7,317 nucleotides of DNA from Deltaproteobacteria bacterium (lineage in GTDB: Bacteria > Desulfobacterota > GWC2-55-46 > S146-70), in assembly GCA_015492395.1 (NCBI GenBank), contig WGFD01000064.1, positions 1 to 7,317 of the forward strand, written 5' to 3'. Below are positions 1 through 7,224 of this stretch, in pieces. Under the pieces are notes generated by a model. The model was not told where the DNA came from. It saw only the letters and a list, made by a program, of their open reading frames with translations, and did not search any database. Numbering within the stretch: position 1 is the stretch's first letter; each line of letters begins with the position of its first letter. Made by a program: the position numbers and the translations under genes.

Positions 1-16
1 GTGTTATTTTTTTCAT
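1..16 (-). CDS. Possible 5' end of a minus-strand gene running off the left edge (five codons, MKKIT)
   Basis: Read on the minus strand, an ATG at 16-14 opens the codons M-K-K-I-T before the window ends. A lysine-rich start of this kind is common at the N-terminus of exported or membrane proteins, but five residues cannot identify anything. A GGAG at 33-30 precedes the ATG by 13 nt, which is longer than usual for a Shine-Dalgarno sequence. The gene would follow the ABC permease in the same direction after about 270 nt, so it is probably a separate transcription unit. Confidence 0.3.
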
Positions 17-168
17 GGAAAAGGTGAGTCTCCTTTTTGGGTTTTCTTGCTGGTTAACCTGTTGGAGATTCTACCTTTTCCGACTTTACACTGCAATATG
101 TTTACAATCGCTTGCAGGATTTAGTTAGAAATACATTATTCGGAGTACCTGATCATATCCACCTCTCA

Positions 169-240
169 ACTGCAGTGGGTCACGGGGAGTGCCTCCCTCG
201 CGGCTGAACCGCGCCCAGTACGGACCCTCGACAGGAACGG
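169..240 (+). repeat. Possible diverged third copy (C) of the dispersed repeat
   Basis: The segment around 183-214 resembles the middle of repeat copy A: a G-run, then GTGCC, a pyrimidine-rich stretch, then GCGG-N-TGAACCGC. The small hairpin in this part keeps a 5-bp stem in both copies although one pair differs: TGCGG/CCGCA in A against CGCGG/CCGCG here. The conserved right-hand block of copies A and B (ACAGGTGTTAGCGATGCATG) is not recognisable here, so this is either a decayed partial copy or a chance similarity. Confidence 0.35.
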
Positions 241-290
241 CTTCTAAAAGTATAACACAACTTCCCGGGCCTGCAAGTTTGACTATTATA

Positions 291-1082
291 CTACTCTCCA
301 ACCTTTGCCAGCAGCCCTTTTCGCTTGACAACATTGAAATTCCATGAAAAGAAGAGGAATGCGGCCAACACATAGGCGCAGTTTAGACCACCGGCCCACA
401 GTATCTCGTGTAAGGGAAAACCACCTCCGTCGATAACCCACCTCATACCTTCAAATATGTGCGAAGACGGGAGATACCTCGCAATCACCTGAAGGAACGG
501 AGGAAGGACAGATACCGGATAAAATACCGCGGACACCGGCTGGAAGAGGAAGGCTACTCCCCATGCCAGGACCTCGGCCTCCTGGCCGAATCTGAGTATA
601 ATGGCTATAGTCACAATACCTATCGACCAGCCCATTATCACCAGATTCGCGACAAGGGGGATCAAAGAGATGCCGATAACGAAGACATTGAAGGAATACA
701 ACAGCCAGGCGAGGGTCACTAGAACGGTAGATGCCAGAAACAACTTTACCATACTCACAAGCATCAGTGATATCAGGTACTCGAAAGGAGAAAGTGGGGT
801 GGTAAAGAGGTTGAGAAGGTTTTTAGACCACACATCCTCAAGAAACGAAACTGCGATCCCTTGCTGGCTCCTGAATAGTATATCCCACAGGATAAGCGCC
901 CCTATCAGGAATGAGACGAATCCCGGCAGGGCCTCCTTGTACCGCGCAAGATAGACCGTTACAAAGCCCCATACCAGGAGGTCCAAAAAGGGCCAATAGA
1001 ATATCTCCATGAGCCTGGGCAGGCTTCTCTTATAGAGATACAGGTGGCGTTTCGTAAAAGAGAATATCCTATATAAACTCAT
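291..1082 (-). CDS. ABC-2 type transporter permease
   Basis: Inner-membrane permease of an ABC-2 family exporter, 263 aa, the usual size. Six hydrophobic segments can be seen at roughly residues 29-46, 54-71, 104-129, 132-162, 170-192 and 226-246, after a basic cytoplasmic N-terminus. The stretch around residues 165-214 (with FGQEAE, then FQPVSAVFYPVSVLP, then YLPSSHIFEGMR) is the typical conserved C-terminal part of ABC2_membrane proteins. The ATG at 1082 lies only 5 nt after the ATPase stop codon, so translation is probably coupled; an AGGA sits close to the ATG. With the neighbouring ATPase it should form a 2+2 exporter. Family members move drugs, polysaccharide or lipid-linked glycans; nothing here shows the substrate. 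Neighbouring genes are unrelated, so context does not help. Confidence 0.93.
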   Translation of the reverse strand: MSLYRIFSFTKRHLYLYKRSLPRLMEIFYWPFLDLLVWGFVTVYLARYKEALPGFVSFLIGALILWDILFRSQQGIAVSFLEDVWSKNLLNLFTTPLSPFEYLISLMLVSMVKLFLASTVLVTLAWLLYSFNVFVIGISLIPLVANLVIMGWSIGIVTIAIILRFGQEAEVLAWGVAFLFQPVSAVFYPVSVLPPFLQVIARYLPSSHIFEGMRWVIDGGGFPLHEILWAGGLNCAYVLAAFLFFSWNFNVVKRKGLLAKVGE

Positions 1083-1087
1083 ACATC

Positions 1088-1855
1088 CTATCTGTAGTCG
1101 CCGCGGGCTATCTTGAGGAAGAGATCCTCAAGGTCCTTGCCCTCGAAGGCCGCCAGTATGCTCTCCGAAGTTCCTTCCGCCACAATTCTGCCCCTCTCAA
1201 GGAATATCAACCTGTCGCTCATCTCTTCCATCTCCCTCATATTATGGGATGTATATAGGATAGTTATCCCCTTTACAGCCCTGATCCGCTTCAACAGTCT
1301 CCTGGTCTTGTCGGCCATATCGGGATCGAGACTGGCAGTCGGCTCATCGAGAAAGAGTACCTTCGGTTCGTTCAAGAGGGCCTTTGCCAGGCAAACTCTT
1401 GTAATCTGACCGGAGGAAAGCTTCCGGACAAGAGAATCCCTGAGATCTTCTATCTCAAATATCTCCAGCAACTCTTTAATCTTCTCCCTGGGGCTCCTGA
1501 TGCCATACAGGCCGGCAAAGACATTGAGATTCTCAAAAACAGTAAGTGAATAGGGTAGCGAGACATATGTCGAGGAAAAGTTCACCTGCTGCAGTATCTC
1601 CCCGCGATTTTTCTGAAGGTCCATGCCAAAAACCCTTATCACTCCGGATGTCGGTGTTGTGAGTCCCAGCAACATCTGTAATGTCGTCGTCTTCCCCGCG
1701 CCGTTAGGCCCCAGAATGCCCAGTATCTCCCCATCAAGGACATCGAATATCAGGTTGTCGACCGCCCTTATCCCGTTAAAGTCCTTCACCAGATTCTCAA
1801 CTTCAATCACTGCCACTACAGGTCCTCGATAATAGTTGCTTGCAGAAACCGGCAT
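1088..1855 (-). CDS. ABC transporter ATP-binding protein (ABC-2 exporter partner)
   Basis: Nucleotide-binding subunit energising the adjacent permease. From the ATG at 1855 (255 aa): Walker A GPNGAGKTT at 49-57, signature LSSGQ at 146-150, Walker B VLFLDEP followed by the D-loop SLD at about 166-177, and switch histidine in TSH at about 204. The position where most family members have the Q-loop glutamine reads NFSSTYVSLP, placing Thr about residue 96 there. The start is uncertain. The family-like protein begins at VIEVENLVKDF, which a GTG at 1816 (GAGG 7 nt upstream) or 1810 would give. The ATG at 1855 has GGGAG 5 nt upstream, but that motif lies inside repeat copy A, and the frame stays open to a TTG at 1873 within the repeat. 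Its stop is 5 nt before the permease ATG, so the two genes form one operon. Confidence 0.92.
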   Translation of the reverse strand: MPVSASNYYRGPVVAVIEVENLVKDFNGIRAVDNLIFDVLDGEILGILGPNGAGKTTTLQMLLGLTTPTSGVIRVFGMDLQKNRGEILQQVNFSSTYVSLPYSLTVFENLNVFAGLYGIRSPREKIKELLEIFEIEDLRDSLVRKLSSGQITRVCLAKALLNEPKVLFLDEPTASLDPDMADKTRRLLKRIRAVKGITILYTSHNMREMEEMSDRLIFLERGRIVAEGTSESILAAFEGKDLEDLFLKIARGDYR

Positions 1856-1936
1856 TGAAGCTCCCTGCGGCAAGTTGCGGGGGGTGCCCGCCTATGCGGA
1901 TGAACCGCACGCATACAGGTGTTAGCGATGCATGTT
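1855..1936 (+). repeat. Dispersed repeat, copy A (82 bp)
   Basis: Shares with the copy at 5601-5723 a left block (TTGAAGC, then an imperfect hairpin of the form CCCTGC..CAAG..GCGGG) and an identical 24-bp right block at 1913-1936 containing ACAGGTGTTAGCGATGCATG. The centre is short here and can fold through TGCGG-ATGAA-CCGCA (1895-1909) or through TATGCG/CGCATA (1893-1898 with 1910-1915). The left edge coincides with the ATG candidate of the minus-strand ABC ATPase, so the repeat forms the leader of that operon. Confidence 0.8.
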
Positions 1937-1985
1937 AAAGCCACGAAGAAGAGTAAACCACATATAAATACAGAAGACAAATTCT

Positions 1986-2015
1986 TTGATTCGACCGCGG
2001 TATTAAAGATATAAT
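1986..2015 (+). promoter_or_regulatory. Probable sigma-70 type promoter for comF-rfaE2
   Basis: A perfect -10 hexamer TATAAT at 2010-2015 is preceded, with an 18-bp spacer, by TTGATT (1986-1991; 4 of 6 matches to TTGACA). The flanks are AT-rich. Transcription would start near 2022, giving a leader of about 115 nt before comF. A minus-strand TATAAT at 2036-2031 in the same AT-rich island could serve the divergent ABC operon, but I see no good -35 for it. Confidence 0.55.
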
Positions 2016-2136
2016 TTTTTTATACGCAACATTATAAATGTGTGCGCATATTCTCCCACACAGCCTGTTTATAGGGTTTATGAAGCATTACAAAGCCGTA
2101 TCCTTTACAGAGGCCGGCTTCACACCATAAACACTT

Positions 2137-2832
2137 ATGATAAAGCATCTGATAGATCTCTTTTTTCACCCCGGCTGTTTAATCTGCTCCACACCTGCAG
2201 GGGCTAAGATATGCGAGGACTGCCGCAGCGGCATACACTTTATTAAAAGTCCACTCTGCACCACATGCGGAATGCCTTTCCCATCAAAGGAATCCCACGA
2301 CCACCTCTGCGGCAAGTGTTACAAAAAAAGGGGACCCTTTGCTTCCGTAAGGAGTGTGGCCATCTATGACGGGATACTGCGTGAGGCCATCCATCGCTTT
2401 AAATACAACGGAAAGACCTCACTGGCCGCGGTATTTGGGGAGATGATGAAGGCTTCGATTGCAGATCACGACTACGACACTATCGTCCCTGTCCCGCTCC
2501 ATCGAAAGAGGCTCAAAGAAAGAGGATTCAACCAATCCCTGCTCCTTGCGAAGAGCGTGGCAAAGGGGCTCGATCTGCCGGTTGACTATCTGCACCTGAA
2601 GAGGGTGCGTGAGACCTCCCCACAGGTCGGCCTTACAGTCGTCGAGAGGGAAGGCAATGTAAAAGGTGTGTTCCGGATCGAAGGAACTCCATTCTTTGCC
2701 GCTAAGAATGTCCTGCTGATCGACGACGTCATAACCACGGGGGCGACGGTTGCGGAGTGCAGCCGGGTGCTAAAAGAGGCCGGTTGCAAGAGGATAGACG
2801 TCCTCACCCTTGCAAGAGTGGTATTTTTGTGA
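2137..2832 (+). CDS. ComF family protein (double zinc ribbon plus phosphoribosyltransferase domain)
   Basis: A 231-aa protein with the standard ComF architecture. The N-terminal zinc ribbon has cysteine pairs at 14/17 and 26/29, and a second set of pairs lies at 41/44 and 58/61. The type I phosphoribosyltransferase domain follows, with the family block VPVPLHRKRLKERGFNQS (117-134) and the PRPP-binding motif LLIDDVITTGAT (193-204), where the two Asp residues precede the TTGAT loop. ComF relatives are needed for DNA uptake in transformable species, but they are widespread in bacteria without known competence, and their enzymatic substrate is unsettled. The start is chosen because the protein opens in the usual way just before the first cysteine pair. 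There is no clear Shine-Dalgarno sequence. It precedes rfaE2 by 15 nt and is probably cotranscribed with it. Confidence 0.93.
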   Translation: MIKHLIDLFFHPGCLICSTPAGAKICEDCRSGIHFIKSPLCTTCGMPFPSKESHDHLCGKCYKKRGPFASVRSVAIYDGILREAIHRFKYNGKTSLAAVFGEMMKASIADHDYDTIVPVPLHRKRLKERGFNQSLLLAKSVAKGLDLPVDYLHLKRVRETSPQVGLTVVEREGNVKGVFRIEGTPFFAAKNVLLIDDVITTGATVAECSRVLKEAGCKRIDVLTLARVVFL

Positions 2833-2847
2833 TATCTGTGAGATGGA

Positions 2848-3342
2848 ATGGCTTCGAAAAAGGGCAAAATCCTGTCTCTATCAGACCTGAAGAAGATCCT
2901 TCTGCCGCTTAGGAACGACAGGCGGACCATCGTCTTCACAAATGGTTGTTTCGATCTCATCCATATAGGCCATGTCAGGTACCTTTCCAAGGCAAAGGAG
3001 ATTGGAGACATCCTGATTGTCGGCCTGAACAGTGACGACTCCGTTAGAAAGATCAAAGGTGCATCCAGGCCGATAATACCCCAGGGGGAAAGGGCTGAAA
3101 TCCTCTCGGCGCTCGAGGCCGTAGACTATGTCGTCCCCTTCAGCGGATCCACACCGATAAGGCTTATCAGGGCAATTGAACCGGACATACTGGTAAAAGG
3201 CGCCGATTGGGCGGAGAAGGATATAGTGGGCGGGGCTATTGTAAAGGCACGGGGAGGCCGGGTGGTAAGGATAAGGTTGGCCATGGGAAGATCGACCACC
3301 AACATAATAGACAAGATATTGAAACTGAACGCAACACCGTAG
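2848..3342 (+). CDS. rfaE2: D-glycero-beta-D-manno-heptose 1-phosphate adenylyltransferase (stand-alone RfaE domain II)
   Basis: Predicted to transfer AMP from ATP to D-glycero-beta-D-manno-heptose 1-phosphate, giving ADP-heptose precursor for the LPS inner core. The 164-aa protein is a cytidylyltransferase-fold enzyme: the nucleotide motif TNGCFDLIHIGH at 31-42 contains HIGH (39-42), followed by SDDSVRKIKG (62-71), the family block DILVKGADW (113-121), and the C-terminal GRSTTNII motif (147-154). The kinase domain fused to it in E. coli HldE is absent, as in many non-enteric Gram-negatives, and should be encoded elsewhere. The start is preceded by a weak GAGATGGA. The gene follows comF by 15 nt. 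Convergent glnA lies beyond a long hairpin. Confidence 0.93.
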   Translation: MASKKGKILSLSDLKKILLPLRNDRRTIVFTNGCFDLIHIGHVRYLSKAKEIGDILIVGLNSDDSVRKIKGASRPIIPQGERAEILSALEAVDYVVPFSGSTPIRLIRAIEPDILVKGADWAEKDIVGGAIVKARGGRVVRIRLAMGRSTTNIIDKILKLNATP

Positions 3343-3369
3343 AGATATATGCGCACGGTCACCGCGCCC

Positions 3370-3425
3370 TGCATAAACGACAGAGCGGCCGGGAGGTAGG
3401 TGCCGGCCGCTCTGTCGTTTATGCA
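3370..3425. terminator. Perfect 23-bp inverted repeat between convergent rfaE2 and glnA; probable bidirectional transcription end
   Basis: The left arm 3370-3392 and right arm 3403-3425 are exact reverse complements, separated by a 10-nt loop (GAGGTAGGTG). The apical half of the stem is GC-rich (GCGGCCGG) and the base is mixed. It starts 28 nt after the rfaE2 stop and 12 nt after the glnA stop on the other strand, the usual place for a shared terminator. No U-tract follows either arm, so it is not a textbook intrinsic terminator; an mRNA 3'-end stabiliser or factor-assisted end is also possible. Confidence 0.7.
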
Positions 3426-3436
3426 CAGGTCAGATG

Positions 3437-4849
3437 TCAACAGTCGAAGTACAGAGAGAACTCGTAGGGAACAGGTCTTAATTTCACCTGATTTACCTCA
3501 TTTTCCATCTTGTACTCTATCCACGTATCGATCACATCCTGCGTGAAGACATCACCCTTAAGGAGGAATTCATGGTCATCACTAAGCGCACATAAGGCAT
3601 CCTCAAGCGAGCCGGCGGCGGAGGGAACATTTGCCAGTTCCTCCGGTGCCAGGCCGTAGATATCCTTATCCAGCGGCTTGCCAGGATCTATCTTGTTCTG
3701 TATGCCGTCCAGACCAGCCATAAGCATAGCCGCAAATGCAAGGTATCCGTTACACGACGGATCAGGGAACCGTATCTCTATCCTCTTCGCTTTAGGCGAC
3801 GGCGAATACATGGGTATCCTGACCGCGGCGCTCCTGTTCCTGCTGGAGTAGGCCAGATTTATCGGAGCCTCAAAACCCGGCACCAATCTCTTGTAAGAGT
3901 TGGTAGATGGATTACAGAAGGCATTCAATGCCCTGGCGTGCTTAAGGATACCGCCGATATACCACATTGCGATATCGCTCATACCCCCGTACTTATCCCC
4001 GGCAAAGAGTGGCTGCCCATCCTTCCATATAGACTGGTGGGTATGCATACCGGTCCCGTTGTCACCGAATACCGGTTTAGGCATAAAAGTCACGGCCTTA
4101 TTCCACTTCCTGGCGACATTCTTAATGATATACTTGTACCACTTGAGCTTATCCCCCATCCTCAGCAGGGTGTCGAACTTCATATCTATCTCGCCCTGTC
4201 CGGCGGTCGCGACCTCATGGTGCTGACATTCGACCTGTATCCCAACCTCTTCCATTACCAGGCACATCTCCGTACGCAGGTCCTGGAAGTTATCCGTAGG
4301 CGGAACCGGGAAATACCCCTCCTTATGCTTCGGTTTGTAGCCTAGGTTCGGAGACTCTTCTCTGCCCGTATTCCAGATACCTTCGACTGAATCGAGGAAA
4401 TAGTAGCCGTGCTGGGGTCCCTGATCGAACCTTATATCGTCGAGGATGAAGAATTCCGGCTCCGGACCGAAGTACGCGGCGTCTCCAATACCGGTCGACT
4501 TCAGGTATGCCTCGGCCTTCTGGGCTATCCCCCGCGGGTCTCTGGTGTATGCCTCCTTCGTTATCGGATCGACTATATTGCAGATGAGACTTAAGGTAGG
4601 CGCCTCCATGAACGGGTCCATTACAGCGGTAGCAGGATCCGGAACCACAAGCATGTCACTCGCGTGGATCGGCTGCCACCCACGGATGGAGGAACCGTCG
4701 AAACCCAGGCCTTCATCAAAGACATCCTCGTTAAATTCGGACATCGGTATCGTGAAGTGCTGCCAGATACCTATGAAATCAAGAAACTTCAGATCCACCA
4801 TTCTTGCCTTTTTCTCTCTGGCAAGTCCAACTGCGTCTTTAGGCGTCAT
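3437..4849 (-). CDS. glnA: Glutamine synthetase, type I (adenylylatable GSI-beta form)
   Basis: Cytoplasmic dodecameric enzyme making glutamine from glutamate, ammonia and ATP. The length is 470 aa, matching the E. coli class. Visible features: the GFDGSS loop (49-54), metal and substrate ligands E130/E132 in GPEPEFF, E212 in HHE, E220, the ATP motif [16 protein letters not shown] (258-273) with H269, N338/R339 in SSRNRS, and E358/R360 in IEIR. The adenylylation-site pattern [13 protein letters not shown] ends at Tyr398, so control by a GlnE-type adenylyltransferase is expected. The ATG at 4849 has an excellent AAGGAGGT (4866-4859) 9 nt upstream. It follows glnB by 39 nt on the same strand and most likely shares its sigma-54 type promoter. 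Nothing appears truncated or missing. Confidence 0.98.
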   Translation of the reverse strand: MTPKDAVGLAREKKARMVDLKFLDFIGIWQHFTIPMSEFNEDVFDEGLGFDGSSIRGWQPIHASDMLVVPDPATAVMDPFMEAPTLSLICNIVDPITKEAYTRDPRGIAQKAEAYLKSTGIGDAAYFGPEPEFFILDDIRFDQGPQHGYYFLDSVEGIWNTGREESPNLGYKPKHKEGYFPVPPTDNFQDLRTEMCLVMEEVGIQVECQHHEVATAGQGEIDMKFDTLLRMGDKLKWYKYIIKNVARKWNKAVTFMPKPVFGDNGTGMHTHQSIWKDGQPLFAGDKYGGMSDIAMWYIGGILKHARALNAFCNPSTNSYKRLVPGFEAPINLAYSSRNRSAAVRIPMYSPSPKAKRIEIRFPDPSCNGYLAFAAMLMAGLDGIQNKIDPGKPLDKDIYGLAPEELANVPSAAGSLEDALCALSDDHEFLLKGDVFTQDVIDTWIEYKMENEVNQVKLRPVPYEFSLYFDC

Positions 4850-4888
4850 CTAGCTATTACCTCCTTACTTATGTATTGAATATCCCGG

Positions 4889-5266
<378 letters not shown>

Positions 5267-5355
5267 CTAGCATAAGGAGCTACCATTGTAAAGTTTTTTC
5301 AACCTCATAAGTACGATAGTTGTTTTCCCAAACCCAGGCCCTGCGTAGCCAAAAC

Positions 5356-5371
5356 AGCAAAGACCATGCCA
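5356..5371 (-). promoter_or_regulatory. Sigma-54 (-24/-12) promoter of glnB-glnA
   Basis: The minus strand reads TGGCATGGTCTTTGCT from 5371 down to 5356. Against the consensus TGGCACG-N4-TTGCW the only mismatch is T for C at position 6. The invariant GG and GC doublets are 10 bp apart as required. Transcription would begin near 5345, giving a leader of about 118 nt ahead of glnB. This is the expected arrangement for an NtrC-activated nitrogen-assimilation operon. No convincing full NtrC palindrome was seen upstream. Confidence 0.85.
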
Positions 5372-5600
5372 AACACTATATGACTGATATATCAAACATT
5401 TACACCAGGCGGCAAATATCCAGAAGATCAAAATTTATGCAGAAATAATAGAAAATTGCCTATAAAAGCATCATTGCCAGAAAAAGATATATGGTTCCAG
5501 GGATCAACGATCCAACGCCAGCGGAATACACACTCAACGGCAACGGTCACTTCCTCCCGAAATGGCGGAACTAGGTGACTGTGTCCGGCTCGCCTTTCGG

Positions 5601-5723
5601 TTGAAGCCCCCTGCAACAAGTTGCGGGGAATGCCTGCCTGCCCGCCTGTCAATCTTGGCAGACAGGTCAATCCCGGCGGACAGGCGCCGGCGCCACGGTA
5701 TACAGGTGTTAGCGATGCATGTT
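5601..5723 (+). repeat. Dispersed repeat, copy B (123 bp)
   Basis: Has the same ends as copy A. The left block is TTGAAGCC, then CCCCTGCAA-CAAG-TTGCGGGG forming a stem with one bulged T. The right block (5700-5723) is identical over 24 bp to copy A. The centre is about 40 bp longer than in A and is built of nested CCTGTC/GACAGG inverted repeats and the palindrome GGCGCCGGCGCC. Same-strand orientation as copy A; it lies about 230 bp upstream of the glnB promoter. Confidence 0.8.
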
Positions 5724-5897
5724 CATGTAATATACAACATGGTTAAGATTCGGAAATGGATGTTACCGGCGGTTGCCGATCGATTCCGAAGTAATAGCCT
5801 GCGCTGTTTTGTGCCTGTCCACGTTAAGTCGACCTGTCTGCGTCCCACGGACATGGGGATAAAATCTCATCTTTACCTTCCTCTTTTTTTATTTTTT

Positions 5898-5906
5898 TGC
5901 TATATT
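5898..5906 (+). promoter_or_regulatory. Possible extended -10 promoter for the HAD phosphatase gene
   Basis: TGC-TATATT at 5898-5906 fits an extended -10 element directly after a T-rich tract. No good -35 is present at 16-18 bp spacing. Transcription would start near 5913, about 98 nt before the ATG at 6011. Confidence 0.35.
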
Positions 5907-6010
5907 TATCGTCGATCAGGCCTTTTTGAAAAGAAGTAGACCATAAGACGGCGTCAATCCGGCGCGTCTACAAGGTCGAAGGCCGCGAGGCGGATACGGA
6001 AAGAAACACC

Positions 6011-6838
6011 ATGATAAGAGCGGCGGAGGCCGGCCATAGCCTTCTGGTATACACCGACCTTGATGGAACCCTTCTCGATGCCGAGACATACAGCTACTCC
6101 GCGGCGGCCGACGGACTTAAAGCCCTAAAGGAGTTCAAGATCCCCATCATCCTTACTACCAGCAAGACAAAGGCGGAGGTCGAAAGAATAAGAGAAGCGC
6201 TCGGAATAGAAGCCCCCTTTATTACAGAGAACGGCGGCGGGATCTACATCCCGCAAGGGTACTTCAGATTTCCCTTCAGCTATGACAGGGCAACCTCTGA
6301 TTACCTCATAGTGGAGCTTGGAACACCTCACAGCACGCTCCTGGAGGCATTGAAAGGCATCGGTTCCGAGACCGGAGTGCCTGTAACAGGCATCTCCGAT
6401 ATGTCGCCTGAAGAGGTCTCGGAAAGGACCGGGCTTCCGGTGGAGTCCGCAATACTGGCAAAGATGCGTGAGTACGATGAGCCCTTCCTCTACGGAGGTG
6501 ACGAAAACAACCTCATCGAAGCGGCGAAAAAGAGAGGCCTTACCATCACAAAGGGCAGCAGGTTCTTTCACTTGACTGGCAATAACAACAAGGGAACGGC
6601 CGTACGAAGGCTTGCAGACATATTCAGGAGGCTATATGACCACCTTAAGACCATCGCCATCGGTGACAGCTCCAATGACCGATCTATGTTGGAGGCTGTA
6701 AATATACCGGTGATCGTTAAAAAATCCGACCATACATATGAATCGTCTATAGACATCCCGGGGCTGGTATATGCTAGGGGGGTAGGGCCCATTGGGTGGA
6801 ACAACGCAATTCTAGAGATACTGAAAAAACGTCCATAA
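6011..6838 (+). CDS. HAD-IIB phosphatase, mannosyl-3-phosphoglycerate phosphatase type
   Basis: Cytoplasmic Mg-dependent phosphatase of 275 aa, a normal length for the group. HAD motif I is YTDLDGTLLD with nucleophile Asp16 and acid/base Asp18. Motif II is the TTS at 49-51 in IILTTSKT. Motif III is Lys194 in NNKGTA, and motif IV is IGDSSNDRSML with Asp219 and Asp223. The C2B cap lies between motifs II and III, with the MPGP-like TENGGGIYIP at 72-81. Family members remove phosphate from mannosyl-3-phosphoglycerate to give the compatible solute mannosylglycerate. However, no mannosyl-3-phosphoglycerate synthase is in the window, so a related glycosyl-phosphoglycerate or another sugar phosphate is possible. 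The start has a weak GGAAAG about 7 nt upstream. The frame stays open back to about 5930 but contains no ATG, GTG or TTG there. Confidence 0.85.
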   Translation: MIRAAEAGHSLLVYTDLDGTLLDAETYSYSAAADGLKALKEFKIPIILTTSKTKAEVERIREALGIEAPFITENGGGIYIPQGYFRFPFSYDRATSDYLIVELGTPHSTLLEALKGIGSETGVPVTGISDMSPEEVSERTGLPVESAILAKMREYDEPFLYGGDENNLIEAAKKRGLTITKGSRFFHLTGNNNKGTAVRRLADIFRRLYDHLKTIAIGDSSNDRSMLEAVNIPVIVKKSDHTYESSIDIPGLVYARGVGPIGWNNAILEILKKRP

Positions 6839-7133
6839 AAACCTGCCGCCTTCATGTATTTGTCTGCCGTGGCAAGAACGACTCTGTCGATAGGTATGAG
6901 GGAGTCCTTGAAAAATTCCGGCATCCGGATGGTGTTCATGATGAGAGAAAAGTGCCAAGGAACGGATACTTGCGGGTTTGTAAGGAGGCATACGCCGCAG
7001 TGGCCTGCCCGGGTGGATCCATGCCGACTAGTAGGCGATATAGGTAAAATCTTTGAAAGATACCCGTTAAAGATAGACAAGTAACCGAAAGCCTCTTCCA
7101 CTCCAGATTGTCATTGTCAAAAATTCAATTAAT

Positions 7134-7166
7134 GCCGATAATGCTTAAACAACCATCATTATCGGC
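7134..7166. repeat. Perfect 10-bp inverted repeat (possible terminator or operator)
   Basis: GCCGATAATG (7134-7143) and CATTATCGGC (7157-7166) are exact reverse complements separated by 13 nt. No U-tract follows on the plus strand. On the minus strand a short T-rich run follows after about 10 nt. It lies 30 bp upstream of the consensus -35 at 7196, so an operator or the end of a minus-strand transcript are both possible. Confidence 0.5.
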
Positions 7167-7195
7167 TCCTAACCCCGCAAAAGTATAAATAGATC

Positions 7196-7224
7196 TTGAC
7201 AATAAAATATACCTATGGTAGCAA
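7196..7224 (+). promoter_or_regulatory. Possible promoter directed out of the right edge
   Basis: A perfect -35 TTGACA (7196-7201) is followed after 17 bp by TAGCAA (7219-7224), a poor hexamer (3 of 6) but preceded by the extended -10 dinucleotide TG at 7216-7217. A start near 7231 would give a leader containing the G-rich block at 7242-7269. Confidence 0.4.

Noticed and set aside
160..260. Riboswitch upstream of the left-edge gene
   Set aside because: I compared the segment with the c-di-GMP-I consensus from memory and found no match; the structure is better explained as a decayed repeat copy.
459..954. Plus-strand frames within the ABC permease
   Set aside because: They are antisense to a six-segment membrane protein; the translations are rich in charged residues with no domain signature.
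291..1855. Undescribed defence or secretion system in the ABC locus
   Set aside because: Only a standard ATPase-permease pair is present, with no accessory gene that would point to a new system.
3370..3425. Integron attC site
   Set aside because: The long palindrome carries GTCGTTTAT/ATAAACGAC near its base, but the sequence does not satisfy the RYYYAAC/GTTRRRY core pair, lacks the extrahelical bases of attC, and no integrase or cassette array is present.
5401..5407. NtrC enhancer site upstream of glnB
   Set aside because: Only one half (TACACCA) resembles the TGCACCA half-site; the partner half at the expected spacing does not match.
5428..5939. Two overlapping small proteins (minus 5428-5670 and plus 5562-5939)
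   Set aside because: Both frames run through repeat copy B, have no recognisable domain and no good ribosome-binding site; they look like chance frames in a GC-rich repeat.
6568..7101. Minus-strand 177-codon frame over the end of the phosphatase gene
   Set aside because: Most of it is antisense to the well-supported HAD gene, and the rest shows no known motif.
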